Assembly: GCF_014195505.1 (NCBI RefSeq)
Contig: NZ_JACIBV010000001.1
Span: forward strand, 3,472,001-3,536,000
DNA: 64,000 nt
From: Nonomuraea dietziae
GTDB lineage: Bacteria; Actinomycetota; Actinomycetes; Streptosporangiales; Streptosporangiaceae
Direction: 5' to 3'
Shown: in pieces, positions 41,532 through 49,867 of the stretch
Position numbering within the stretch: the first letter of the stretch is position 1
Layout of the letters: the number at the start of each line of letters is the position of its first letter
Notes under the pieces: generated by a model
What the model was told of the DNA's origin: nothing
What the model saw: only the letters and a program-made list of their open reading frames with translations
The model's database searches: none
Position numbers and translations under genes: made by a program

Positions 41532-42086
41532 ATGGCAAGTAAACGTGACTGGCTGGAAGCGGGCCTGGAGGTTCTGAGCGAGGAGGGCGCGCCCGCGCTG
41601 ACCATCGAGCGGCTGTGCGCCCACCTCAACCTGACCAAGGGCTCCTTCTACCATCACTTCGGGGGTATGGCCAGGTACAAGAGCGACCTGCTCGAGCACT
41701 TCGAGAGCGAGCACACCGGCCGCTACATCGACGGCGCGGAAAGCGCGGGAGACAGCGCCCAGGCCAAGCTGTACCACCTGCTCAACCTGGTGCTCGACGA
41801 CAAGGACACCGACCACGACCTGGAGATCGCGGTACGCGCGTGGGCCCTGCAGGACGCGGAGGCCCGGGCGCTGCAGCGACGCGTCGACCAGCTGCGCGTC
41901 GACTATCTGCGCTCATTGTGGCGGGAGCTCGGCGGCTCCGAGGACGACGCGGGGCCCATGGGGCGCCTGCTCTACCTGGTGCTCGTGGGGGCGCAGCAGG
42001 TGGTTCCTCCCGTGTCCGCCGGCGAGCTGAAGGAGATCTACGCGCTGGCCCTGCGCCTGGCGCCGCAGGAGAGGAGGAGCGAGTGA
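41532..42086 (+). CDS. TetR-family transcriptional regulator
   Basis: A regulator of 184 residues with an N-terminal helix-turn-helix: LTIERLCAHLNLTKGSFYHHF. ATG 41532 was chosen because the fold starts with SKRDWLEAGLEVL; the upstream GTG-type extension would cross the operator. The C-terminal ligand domain is divergent. It overlaps the next gene by 4 bp (GTGA), so regulator and small membrane protein form one operon, probably autorepressed through the palindrome at 41502-41524. Confidence 0.9.
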   Translation: MASKRDWLEAGLEVLSEEGAPALTIERLCAHLNLTKGSFYHHFGGMARYKSDLLEHFESEHTGRYIDGAESAGDSAQAKLYHLLNLVLDDKDTDHDLEIAVRAWALQDAEARALQRRVDQLRVDYLRSLWRELGGSEDDAGPMGRLLYLVLVGAQQVVPPVSAGELKEIYALALRLAPQERRSE

Positions 42087-42517
42087 ACGCGCTGGCCCGA
42101 TGGGTGCCCCGGCTGATCATCGCGACGGCGGTGCTCCACTTCGTGTGGGCCTTCGCCCAGCCCAACTCGTGGGCGGTCATCGCACGTGAGGGCTTCTTCG
42201 CCACCAACGTCGACTCCGAGGCCGCCGACTACTTCGTGCACGAGGCGAGCATCTGGTTCATGGCCTCGGGCTTCGCGATGCTGGCCATCGGCACGCTCTC
42301 CCTCCACGTGGTGCGCGCGACAGGCCGGCTGCCCGCGCAGGTCGGCTGGTACATGCTCGTCATCGGGGTGCCGCTGTGCGTCATCTACTTCCCCGTGACG
42401 GGGAGCTGGGCGATGGTCGTCATCGGCATGCTGGGGCTGGTGGCCGCGCGCCGTCCCAAGCTCGCCGCCGTCAAGGAGCACCGGCGGGCCGAGGGGACGA
42501 CAGCCGACCGTCCGTGA
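42083..42517 (+). CDS. Small four-helix membrane protein (DUF6463-like)
   Basis: 144 residues with four predicted helices (PRLIIATAVLHFVWAFA, IWFMASGFAMLAIGTLSL, VGWYMLVIGVPLCVIYF, WAMVVIGMLGLVAARR). The start is GTG 42083 within the TetR stop. It resembles small membrane proteins annotated as DUF6463, often found next to TetR regulators. The function is unknown; a stress or efflux-linked role is only a guess from the partner. Confidence 0.75.
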   Translation: MNALARWVPRLIIATAVLHFVWAFAQPNSWAVIAREGFFATNVDSEAADYFVHEASIWFMASGFAMLAIGTLSLHVVRATGRLPAQVGWYMLVIGVPLCVIYFPVTGSWAMVVIGMLGLVAARRPKLAAVKEHRRAEGTTADRP

Positions 42518-42524
42518 TCCTGCA

Positions 42525-42585
42525 TTGACGCCTCTCCACACCCGACCTAAACTCATCATGTAGTGAATTAGGGCGTGGAGAGGCG
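42525..42585 (+). promoter_or_regulatory. Promoter of the ICMT-like gene flanked by an 11-bp inverted repeat
   Basis: TTGACG (42525-42530), 17-bp spacer, TAAACT (42548-42553). CGCCTCTCCAC (42529-42539) and its exact complement GTGGAGAGGCG (42575-42585) bracket the -10 and the expected start site. The left arm lies upstream of the transcript, so this is a DNA-level operator rather than an RNA hairpin. Confidence 0.6.
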
Positions 42586-42590
42586 ATCTC

Positions 42591-43097
42591 ATGCGCAGGA
42601 CACCAGCGGCCGTCGTCAGCACCCTCTTCTTCGCCGCCGCCCCCGGCACCGTCGCCGTCCTCGTCCCGTGGTGGATCACCGGTTGGGAGTCGCGCAGCCC
42701 GCTGCCCGGCTGGCCGATGACCCCGCTCAGGGTGCTCGGGGTGCTCCTGGTCCTGGCGGGCGCGGCGGTCATCGTCAACGCGTTCGCGCGGTTCGTGGTC
42801 GAGGGGCTCGGCACGCCGCTCCCCGCCGCCCCGCCCGAACGGCTGGTGGTCGGCGGTCTCTACCGGTACGTGCGCAACCCCATGTACGTGGCGGTGTTCT
42901 CGGCGGTCATCGGGCAGGCGATGCTGCTCGGCCAGCCCTCGCTGCTGCTCTACGTCGCGGTGGTGGCCGTCCCCGTCGTCGCGTTCGTCCGCTGGTACGA
43001 GGAGCCGACGCTGCGGGCGAAGTTCGGCGCCGACTACGACAGCTACCGCTCGAAGGTGCCCGGCTGGTGGCCGCGCCTGCGCCCCTACCGGCCATGA
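42591..43097 (+). CDS. Isoprenylcysteine carboxyl methyltransferase-like membrane protein
   Basis: 168 residues with about four helices. The conserved C-terminal half GLYRYVRNPMYVAVFSAVIG then WYEEPTLRAKFGADYDSYRSKVPGW-like ending matches the ICMT/PEMT methyltransferase family, which binds S-adenosylmethionine at the membrane. In bacteria the substrates are mostly unknown. ATG 42591 follows GGAGAGG. The stop overlaps the start of the decayed hydrolase gene. Confidence 0.87.
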   Translation: MRRTPAAVVSTLFFAAAPGTVAVLVPWWITGWESRSPLPGWPMTPLRVLGVLLVLAGAAVIVNAFARFVVEGLGTPLPAAPPERLVVGGLYRYVRNPMYVAVFSAVIGQAMLLGQPSLLLYVAVVAVPVVAFVRWYEEPTLRAKFGADYDSYRSKVPGWWPRLRPYRP

Positions 43098-43550
43098 CCG
43101 CGTGGCCGAACTCGCCATCAATATCGCCCGAGGCGAAGTACCCGACGGTGATCGAGCAGAACTACGCCGCCGCCCAGTGGGTGGTGAACAAGGGCGCGGA
43201 GAAGGGCCTGGACGGCTCCCGCATGGTGGTCGCGGGCGACTCCGTCGGCGGCAACATGGCCGCCGTCCTGGCGATCATGGCGAAGGAGCGCGGCGACGTC
43301 GGCCTGGACGATCTCCGGGGGCCGCCGCCCGCGATGGTCCTGAACCGGCGAGGCCGACGTGCTGTGCGACGAGGGCGAGGCCCACGCCAACAAGCTGCGT
43401 GAGGCGGGCGTCCCCGTCACCGCGATCCGCTTCCAGGGGATGGTCCACGACTTCGTCATGGTCGACCTGCTGCGTGACACCCAGGCCAACCAGGCGGCGC
43501 TGGAGGTCTCCACCGCCTTCATCCGCAAGCTCCTCGGCACCGACTCCTGA
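43094..43550 (+). pseudogene. Decayed alpha/beta hydrolase (HSL/lipase-esterase type)
   Basis: Two frames together encode pieces of a hormone-sensitive-lipase-type esterase. The first, from ATG 43094, has YAAAQWVVNKGAEKGLDGSR and the nucleophile motif VVAGDSVGGNMAAVLA, then ends abnormally. After a one-base insertion near 43347 (AACCGGCGAGGCC where AACGGCGAGGCC is expected) the second frame resumes with EADVLCDEGEAHANKLREAG, GMVHDFVMVDLL. The N-terminal HGGG region is missing, and about 40-50 residues are deleted between RGDV and LRGPPPAM. An active enzyme is not possible. Loss appears fairly recent because the sequence is well preserved. Confidence 0.85.
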
Positions 43551-43782
43551 CAGGACAGAGCGACCTCCCTGCCGGGACGACATCACGCGGCGTTCCGGCG
43601 GGAGGCGGTCCGCGCCCGGCCGGTGCGAGCAGCCGGCCGTGGAGCGCCTCGCGGTCGCGCTACGTCACAGAGTGACCGAGACGGCTACGGAGGGTCATTC
43701 TCGTTGACGTTGGGCGAAATAGTGTGACTCGTGACAACCAGAACCCCGGGTGAGACCGTCGAACCATTGAGCACGCGCGCGC

Positions 43783-45621
43783 ATGGGGGCTGGATTGGTT
43801 CCGGGTTACCGCGAAGTACGTCAGCTGGGCGCCGGCCGTACCGGCCGGGTGTTCCTCGCCACCTACCAGTCCACGGGCGCATACGTGGCGATCAAGTACC
43901 TGAACGCGACGCTGCGCAGGGACGAGGAGTTCATGTCCCGGTACGGGGCCGAGACGCCCGGCCTCGTGGAGATCGACGATCCCAACGTCGTGCGCTTCTA
44001 CGAGTACGTCGAGACCCCGACCAGGACCGCCGTGGTGATGGAACTGGTCGACGGCGTGTCGCTGCGGGCGATCCTGTCCGAGCACCGCAGGACCAGCCCC
44101 GAGGCCGCCCTGGTGGTGCTGAAGGGGACGCTGCTCGGGCTGGCCGCCGCACACGAGCGGGGTATCGCGCACAGGGACGTCAAGCCGGAGAACGTGCTGG
44201 TCCAGGCCGACGGGACCAGCAAGCTGGCCGACTTCGGCCTCGCGGTGCACGTGGAGGAGCCGGGGGTGCCCGCAGGCAGCCCGCCGTACATGGCGCCCGA
44301 GCTGTGGACCCAGGGGGCGGCGGGCGTGCTGGCCGACCTGTACGCGGCGGCGTGCGTGCTGTTCGAGTGCGTCACGGGGCGGCAGCCGTACCGGGCGCCC
44401 GACGTGGCGGCGCTGCGCGACAAGCACCTGGTGGAGCCCGTGCCCGTGGAGGTGGTGCCCGAGGCGGTGCGCGAGCTGTTAAGGCGCGGGCTGGCCAAGG
44501 ACCCCGCAGGCCGGCCCCGCTCGGCCAGGGAGTTCGCCGCCGAGCTCGAGGTGGCCGCCGTGACGGGGTTCGGCGCGGAGTGGGAGAAGCGGGGACGCAG
44601 GCATCTGGGCGAGCTGGCGACGCTGCTCGCGCTGCACTACCCGCTGGCCAACCCGGGCTCGCCGCAGGAGGCGCCGGTCAAGGGCGCGCTGGTCAGGCAG
44701 TGGCGGATGCCGAGGCTGCCGCCCCACCTCTGGATCGCGGGCGGCGCGCTGGCCGCGACGCTGATCGCGCTGCTGCTCAGCGGCGGACGGCTGCCCGACC
44801 CCGGCACCTTCCTCGCCCCTCCCCCCAGGTCGCCCTTCGAGCTGGGGGCCACCCCCGTCGACTCCGAACCGGCGGCGACGAGACGCTCCACCCCCAAGAC
44901 GTCGAGAAGCGCCGCTCCGACGCCTGTCAGGACCCCCGCTCCGACGACGGCGGCGCCGAGGACGACGACGCCGAGGAGCACGGCGCCCGCCGCCCCTCCC
45001 ACCCCGCCGACCTCGCCGCCGTCCTCCAGCGCGCCCTCCCCCACCGGGACGACGGGCAGGGCGGCGGCGCTGTCACCCGCGGTCACGTCGGCCGACATCG
45101 TCACCTGGAGCGGGTCCGCGGGCGCGGTGCGGATCGCCGCCGAGGGAACCGGCCCGGTACGGCTGCGCGTCAGCTACACCCGCAGGGACGGCGAAGGCCC
45201 CTCGCGGACCCTCCACGAGGAGGTCAAGCAGCTGTCGGGCAAGACCTCCTACACCGTCGCGCTGCTGCGCGACCTCGGCACGGTGGCGTGCGGGAAGCGC
45301 GCCCACTTCGGGTTGATCGTGCAGACCGAGCGGGCCGCGGCCAACGGGCCGCAGATCTCCGAGGTGCCGGTGGACGGCCCGCCGTGCGAGAGCCCGTCGG
45401 ACCGCGCGTCGGCTCCCACGTCCTCCTCCACGACCGCCGGCCTCTCCCCTCCCGCCTCCTCCTCTTCGACCACCGCGCCCGCCACGGTCCCCGATCCGCC
45501 CTCGACGGCGCCCGCGCCGAGGATCACCGCCGAGCCGCCCGCGCAGGAGCCCGAGCCCGACGGGAACCCGACCGGCGAGCAGGCCTCGGAGGGCGACCTG
45601 CCCCGTCAGGAGGACTCCTAG
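43783..45621 (+). CDS. Membrane Ser/Thr protein kinase (PknB type) with extracellular domain
   Basis: A kinase of 612 residues. Cytoplasmic catalytic domain about 8-260: Gly loop LGAGRTGRVF, ATP Lys38 in VAIKYL, HRDVKPEN with catalytic Asp132, DFG at 150-152, and APE in YMAPELW. A single membrane helix at about 315-335 follows. The outer part has a Pro/Thr/Ser linker (350-430), a folded domain with two Cys (about 435-535) and another Pro/Ser-rich tail. The outer domain is not a PASTA repeat. ATG 43783. Stand-alone gene; ligand unknown. Confidence 0.92.
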   Translation: MGAGLVPGYREVRQLGAGRTGRVFLATYQSTGAYVAIKYLNATLRRDEEFMSRYGAETPGLVEIDDPNVVRFYEYVETPTRTAVVMELVDGVSLRAILSEHRRTSPEAALVVLKGTLLGLAAAHERGIAHRDVKPENVLVQADGTSKLADFGLAVHVEEPGVPAGSPPYMAPELWTQGAAGVLADLYAAACVLFECVTGRQPYRAPDVAALRDKHLVEPVPVEVVPEAVRELLRRGLAKDPAGRPRSAREFAAELEVAAVTGFGAEWEKRGRRHLGELATLLALHYPLANPGSPQEAPVKGALVRQWRMPRLPPHLWIAGGALAATLIALLLSGGRLPDPGTFLAPPPRSPFELGATPVDSEPAATRRSTPKTSRSAAPTPVRTPAPTTAAPRTTTPRSTAPAAPPTPPTSPPSSSAPSPTGTTGRAAALSPAVTSADIVTWSGSAGAVRIAAEGTGPVRLRVSYTRRDGEGPSRTLHEEVKQLSGKTSYTVALLRDLGTVACGKRAHFGLIVQTERAAANGPQISEVPVDGPPCESPSDRASAPTSSSTTAGLSPPASSSSTTAPATVPDPPSTAPAPRITAEPPAQEPEPDGNPTGEQASEGDLPRQEDS

Positions 45622-45637
45622 CCCGCTCTTGTGACCC

Positions 45638-45657
45638 AACCAAGCGTGCGCTAGCTT
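45638..45657 (+). promoter_or_regulatory. Operator of the DUF35-ligase operon (copy A)
   Basis: AACCAAGCGTGCGCTAGCTT is an imperfect palindrome. Its 16-bp core ACCAAGCGTGCGCTAG is repeated exactly, on the other strand, before the acyl-CoA dehydrogenase operon at 58412-58427. It ends eight bases before ATG 45666. The pattern resembles TetR-type operators of actinobacterial acyl-CoA catabolism. Confidence 0.7.
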
Positions 45658-45665
45658 GGCAGGCG

Positions 45666-46016
45666 ATGGACGCCTACTGGGCCGCCTGCGCGCGCGGCGA
45701 GTTGGTCATTCAGCGATGCACGGCCTGCGGGCGACGGGTCCACCTGCCCGCCGCCGAGTGCCCCTGGTGCGGCGGCGGCGACCTCCCCTTCGAACCGGTC
45801 GGCGGCGAGGGCGTCGTGCACACCTTCACCGTCGTCCACCGCTCGTTCGTCGGGGAGTTCATGGGGCGGGAGCCGTACGTGCTGGCCTGGGTGGACCTGC
45901 CCGAAGGGGCGCGCGTGCTCGGCCAGGTGGTGCAGTGCCCACCCGAGCGGGTGCGCGTCGGCATGCCGGTACGGGTGACCTTCCGCGACGAACTACCGCA
46001 ATGGAGGCCCGCATGA
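45666..46016 (+). CDS. Zn-ribbon/OB-fold DUF35 protein
   Basis: 116 residues. Zinc ribbon CTACGRRVHLPAAECPWC (two CxxC pairs) precedes an OB fold with VVHTFTVVHRSF and REPYVLAWVDLPEGARVLGQ. DUF35 proteins bind acyl-CoA and usually partner a thiolase or a MaoC-like hydratase (ChsH2 type). No such partner lies in this operon. Start at MDAYW (45666), immediately after the operator; first gene of the acyl-CoA operon. It overlaps the next gene by 4 bp. Confidence 0.9.
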   Translation: MDAYWAACARGELVIQRCTACGRRVHLPAAECPWCGGGDLPFEPVGGEGVVHTFTVVHRSFVGEFMGREPYVLAWVDLPEGARVLGQVVQCPPERVRVGMPVRVTFRDELPQWRPA

Positions 46017-46327
46017 ACGTATTCATCCCCGTGGAGGACGTCGGCAAGGCGATCGAGTTCTACGGGCTGCCCGTGCGGTTCAGGGACGGCGACAGGTTCG
46101 CGCTGCTGGAGGGCGGCATCGGGCTGGCGGGACCTGACGAGCACCTGACCGGCTCCACGGCCGTCTGCCTCAAGACGGAGGACCTGGCGCGGGCCGTACA
46201 GGACCTCCTGGACAGGGGCGGTGCGCTGGTGCGCGGCCCCGAGGCCGGCCCGCACGAGACGCGCGCGGTCCTGCGCGACCCCTCAGGAAACCTCTTCGTG
46301 CTCTACTCCCCAGGAGGTTCTCGATGA
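46013..46327 (+). CDS. VOC-superfamily (glyoxalase/bleomycin-resistance fold) protein
   Basis: 104 residues, one VOC module. MNVFIPVEDVGKAIEFYGLP begins the first beta-alpha-beta unit; a late Asp-Pro-Ser-Gly-Asn turn (LRDPSGNLFVLYSP) is the usual family ending. Possible metal ligands are few, so it may be a binding or isomerase protein (for example an epimerase of an acyl-CoA) rather than a dioxygenase. ATG 46013 overlaps the preceding stop, and its own stop overlaps the ligase start by 4 bp. Confidence 0.85.
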   Translation: MNVFIPVEDVGKAIEFYGLPVRFRDGDRFALLEGGIGLAGPDEHLTGSTAVCLKTEDLARAVQDLLDRGGALVRGPEAGPHETRAVLRDPSGNLFVLYSPGGSR

Positions 46328-47826
46328 CGCCCTACGGCAACTACGGCCACGCGCTCCTGACGTCGGGGGCGGCGAGAAACCCCGACCAGGTCGCGCTCAC
46401 CTACTGCGGCGAGCAGAGCTTCACCTACGACGAGCTGAACAGGCTCGTCAACCGGCGTGCGCACGCGCTGCTCGCGGCGGGGGTAGGGCCGGGCCAGCGC
46501 GTCGCCGCGCTGCTGAACGAGACGCTGAGGGTGGCGGAGGTCTACCTCGCGCAGGCCAAGATCGGGGCGATCACCGCCGCGCTCAACCCGTACTGGCCGG
46601 TGGAGACGCTGCGCGCGGTGGTCGCCTCCTCCGGGTGCACGGCCTTCGTCCACGACGCCACCGTGGCCCACGTCGTCGAGGAGATCAGGCCCTCGCTGCC
46701 GGAGATCACCACGTGGATCTCCGCCGAGGACCTCGACTCAGGCGAGGAGGGCGAGCCCCCTCTCGGCGCCTTCTTCGACGACCCGCTGGCGCTCTACTAC
46801 ACCTCGGGCACGACGGGGCTGCCCAAGCCCGTCGTCCACACGCACGCCTCGTCGCTGGCCACCGCGCAGATCTGGCTGGACGTGCCGCGCGCCCCCGGCT
46901 CGGTCTTCGGCACCGGAGCGATCATCTGGGGCATCGGCTTCCCCGCGATCGTCGGGCCCGCGCTCTACGCGGGGATGCGGCTGGTCCTGGAGCAGGACTG
47001 GGGCCCGGCCAACTTCCTGAAGGTCGTCCCGCGCGAGAAGGTCACCCACGTCTCGCAGATCCCCTCCTTCTACGCGGCGCTGCTCGGCGACTCCGCGCAC
47101 GAACCGGTGGACCTGTCGTCGATCAGGGTCATCATGCTCGGCGGCGAGCCGCTGACCGCCTCGCTGCTGGCCCGGATCAAGCAGCGCCTGCCCGAGGCGG
47201 GCGTCTACTCCTACTACGGACAGACCGAGGCCCCCTACACCTGCATGGGCAGGGTGGACGACGGCTCCACGCCGCTCGGCTCCTCGGGAAGGGCCCGCAC
47301 GGGCTGCGCGGTCGCCGTCACCGACCCCTCGGGCGCACGCGTCGTCGACACGATCGGTGAGATCAACCTGGCGGGGCCGCACCGGATGTCGGGCTACGAC
47401 CTGCTGCCCGACAAGACCGCCGAGGTGCTGCGTGGGGAGTGGTACGTCGGCGGCGACCTCGGCACCGTGTCGGCGGACGGGGTGCTGCGCGTGCTCGGGC
47501 GGCGAGAGGACGCGATACTCAAGGGCGGCATATGGACCCAGCCCGCCGCCGTCGAGGAGGCGGCCACCGCGCTCGACCCCGTGGCCGAGGCGGGCGCGGT
47601 GGGGATCGGCGACGGCAGAATCCTGCTGGCGGTGGTGCCGAGAGCCGGACAGACGCTCGACTCCTCCAAGCTCTCACTCGAGCTCGCCGACACGCTGCCG
47701 CCGCACCAGCGGCCCGACGTGATCGTGGTCGCCGAGTCGCTGCCGCACGCCGAGGACGCCTCAGGCGGCCCCGGCAAGCTGCTGCGGCGCGAGATCCGAG
47801 AGAAGTACCAGCACCTTGTGGACTGA
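46324..47826 (+). CDS. AMP-forming acyl-CoA synthetase
   Basis: An adenylate-forming enzyme of 500 residues that activates a carboxylic acid to its CoA thioester. P-loop motif LYYTSGTTGLPKPVVHTH, SYYGQTEAPYT (A5), YVGGDLGTVSADGVLRVLGR (A8), and the catalytic Lys of A10 in GPGKLLRREIRE. The substrate pocket is not predictable. Operon-coupled by 4 bp to the VOC protein and by 11 bp to the next ligase. Two ligases of different mechanism in one operon suggest that one of them may salvage a product. Confidence 0.92.
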   Translation: MTPYGNYGHALLTSGAARNPDQVALTYCGEQSFTYDELNRLVNRRAHALLAAGVGPGQRVAALLNETLRVAEVYLAQAKIGAITAALNPYWPVETLRAVVASSGCTAFVHDATVAHVVEEIRPSLPEITTWISAEDLDSGEEGEPPLGAFFDDPLALYYTSGTTGLPKPVVHTHASSLATAQIWLDVPRAPGSVFGTGAIIWGIGFPAIVGPALYAGMRLVLEQDWGPANFLKVVPREKVTHVSQIPSFYAALLGDSAHEPVDLSSIRVIMLGGEPLTASLLARIKQRLPEAGVYSYYGQTEAPYTCMGRVDDGSTPLGSSGRARTGCAVAVTDPSGARVVDTIGEINLAGPHRMSGYDLLPDKTAEVLRGEWYVGGDLGTVSADGVLRVLGRREDAILKGGIWTQPAAVEEAATALDPVAEAGAVGIGDGRILLAVVPRAGQTLDSSKLSLELADTLPPHQRPDVIVVAESLPHAEDASGGPGKLLRREIREKYQHLVD

Positions 47827-49867
47827 ACACGAGGTCAAGGAGCTGCTCAGGCAGGCGGGCGTCCCGGTGCCCCGCGGCGTCCGCGACCCCGCGCTCGCCG
47901 GCACGCTGCGAGCGCCGCTGGTGCTGAAGGCGGCGGGGCTGCTGCACAAGTCCGACGCGGGAGGGGTCAGGCTCGGCCTGACCCACGACACGCTGGGCGC
48001 CGCCGTCGCCGAGATGCGCGAGCGGCTGGGCGACGGCTTCCTGGTGGAGGAGCAGGCCCCCGAGGGGGTCGAGCTGATCGCCGGGCTGATCCGCGATCCC
48101 GCCTTCGGACCCGTCCTGCTGGCCGGCCTGGGCGGCGTGTGGACCGAGGCGCTGCGCGACACCGCCCTGCGCCTGTGCCCGGTCTCCGAGAGCGACGCCC
48201 GGCGCATGCTGGCCTCGCTGCGCGGCTCCGCCCTCCTGTACGGCTACCGCGGCCGGCCCGCCGTCGACGTGGACGCCGTGGTGAAGCTGCTGATGACGCT
48301 CGGCGGTCCCGGCGGGTTGTGGGAGCGGCTGGAGCTGGGCGAGTTCGAGCTCAACCCGGTGATCGCCACGCCGTCCGGGGTGATCGCGGTGGACGCGCGC
48401 TACCTCCCCTCCCCCCGCCCGCCCTCGGCCGCCCCGCGCGCCGCGGCCGACTTCACCCCGCTGTTCGAGCCGCGAGCGGTGGCCGTGGTGGGCGCCTCCA
48501 CGAGCAGGCCCGCCTTCGGGAACATGTTCCTCGACTTCTACCGCGCCGCAGGGACGCCCGTGGTGGCCGTCCACCCGACGGCCGCCTCGATCGACGGGGT
48601 GCCCGCGGTGCCCACCCTCGCGGCGGCCGAGGTGGACTACGCGCTGGTCGCGGTGCCCGCCGCCGCCTGCGCCGAGGTCGTACGGCAGGCGCGCGGCGTG
48701 CCGTACACGCAGGTCATGAGCGGCGGCTTCGGCGAGGCGGGGCGCGCCGACCTGGAGGAGGCGCTGGTGGCGGCGGCCCGTGAGGCGGGCACGCGGCTGC
48801 TCGGGCCGAACTGCATGGGCGTCTACTGCCCGAAGGGGCGGCAGACGTTCGTGGGCGGCGGCGTCGGGCCCGAGGGGAGCGTCGCGCTGATCTCGCAGAG
48901 TGGCGGGCTGGCGGGCGAGGTGATCAAGGTGGGTGAGCGTCGCGGGCTGGCCTTCAGCAGGGTCGCCACCCTGGGGAACGCGGCCGACGTCACGCCCGCC
49001 GAACTGCTCGGGTGGCTCTCCCGCGACCCTTCGACCTCGGCGGTAGGGCTGTACCTGGAGGACCCCCGCGACGGCCTCGCCCTCTTCTCGGCGCTGTCGT
49101 CCTGCCCGCTGCCCGTGGTGCTGCTGGTGGGCGGGCGCAGCGGCCAGGGGCGCAGGGCGGCCGCGTCCCACACGGGCGGGATGGTGAGCGACGCGCGGAT
49201 CTGGCAGGCCCTCGCCGACCAGACCGGCGCCACCCTCGTGACCACCCAGGACGCCCTCATCGGCGCCCTCGCCTACTTCCAGGCCCACACCCCCCGCCCG
49301 CTCGCCGACCCGGCCCCCGCCCCGCGGGGCCTCGATCCGGGAGAGCGCCGGACGGCCGGGGTGTTGGTGGTCGGCCCCAGCGGGGGCGCCGGCGTGCTCG
49401 CCGCCGACGCCTTCGACGAGGCGGGGCTCACCCTCGACCCGCTCCCTGACGACGCGCTCGACGACCTCAGGGCGCTCGGCCTGGGCGCCGGCAGCTCGCT
49501 GGCCAACCCCCTGGAGGTCCCCGTGGGCCCCCGAGCCAGACCCGACCTCGTCAAAGAGGTGATCACCGCCATCACCGGGCGCCTGCCGTACCGGGATGTG
49601 GTCGCGCACGTGAACGTGCAGAGCTTCTTCACCTACGGCACCACCGCAGACCCCCTGCTCGCCTACGCCCGCCACCTCGGCGAGGTCCGCGGCGTCAGGG
49701 TCACGCTGGTCACCAGGAACGGCGAGTTCGCCCCGCCCGGCGTCGAGGACGAACTCATGGCCATCGCCGCCGCAGCCGGGATACCTGTCTACCGATCCAT
49801 GGAGGCGGCCGCGATCGCCGTCGCCGCCGGACAACGTTTCCACGGAGGCACCGATGGGACTGCTTGA
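47816..49867 (+). CDS. ADP-forming acyl-CoA synthetase (acetate-CoA ligase family), beta-alpha fusion
   Basis: 683 residues. The ATP-grasp (beta) part comes first (about 1-200: LVLKAAGLLHKSDAGGVRLGL, VEEQAPEGVELIAGLIRDP). It is followed by the CoA-binding Rossmann and ligase (alpha) part (AVVGASTSRPAFGN, LLGPNCMGVYCP, LISQSGGLAGEV), with phospho-His in AAASHTGGMVSD. The order beta-alpha is reversed from archaeal ACD fusions. The start is TTG 47816, 11 bp inside the preceding gene, as no ATG or GTG fits. Reaction: acyl-CoA + ADP + Pi to acid + ATP, or the reverse. Confidence 0.87.
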   Translation: MWTEHEVKELLRQAGVPVPRGVRDPALAGTLRAPLVLKAAGLLHKSDAGGVRLGLTHDTLGAAVAEMRERLGDGFLVEEQAPEGVELIAGLIRDPAFGPVLLAGLGGVWTEALRDTALRLCPVSESDARRMLASLRGSALLYGYRGRPAVDVDAVVKLLMTLGGPGGLWERLELGEFELNPVIATPSGVIAVDARYLPSPRPPSAAPRAAADFTPLFEPRAVAVVGASTSRPAFGNMFLDFYRAAGTPVVAVHPTAASIDGVPAVPTLAAAEVDYALVAVPAAACAEVVRQARGVPYTQVMSGGFGEAGRADLEEALVAAAREAGTRLLGPNCMGVYCPKGRQTFVGGGVGPEGSVALISQSGGLAGEVIKVGERRGLAFSRVATLGNAADVTPAELLGWLSRDPSTSAVGLYLEDPRDGLALFSALSSCPLPVVLLVGGRSGQGRRAAASHTGGMVSDARIWQALADQTGATLVTTQDALIGALAYFQAHTPRPLADPAPAPRGLDPGERRTAGVLVVGPSGGAGVLAADAFDEAGLTLDPLPDDALDDLRALGLGAGSSLANPLEVPVGPRARPDLVKEVITAITGRLPYRDVVAHVNVQSFFTYGTTADPLLAYARHLGEVRGVRVTLVTRNGEFAPPGVEDELMAIAAAAGIPVYRSMEAAAIAVAAGQRFHGGTDGTA

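Noticed and set aside
43731..46016. Single 761-residue protein spanning the kinase region and DUF35 protein
   Set aside because: The first 640 residues are the kinase gene read out of frame; only the last 116 residues (from 45666) are real.
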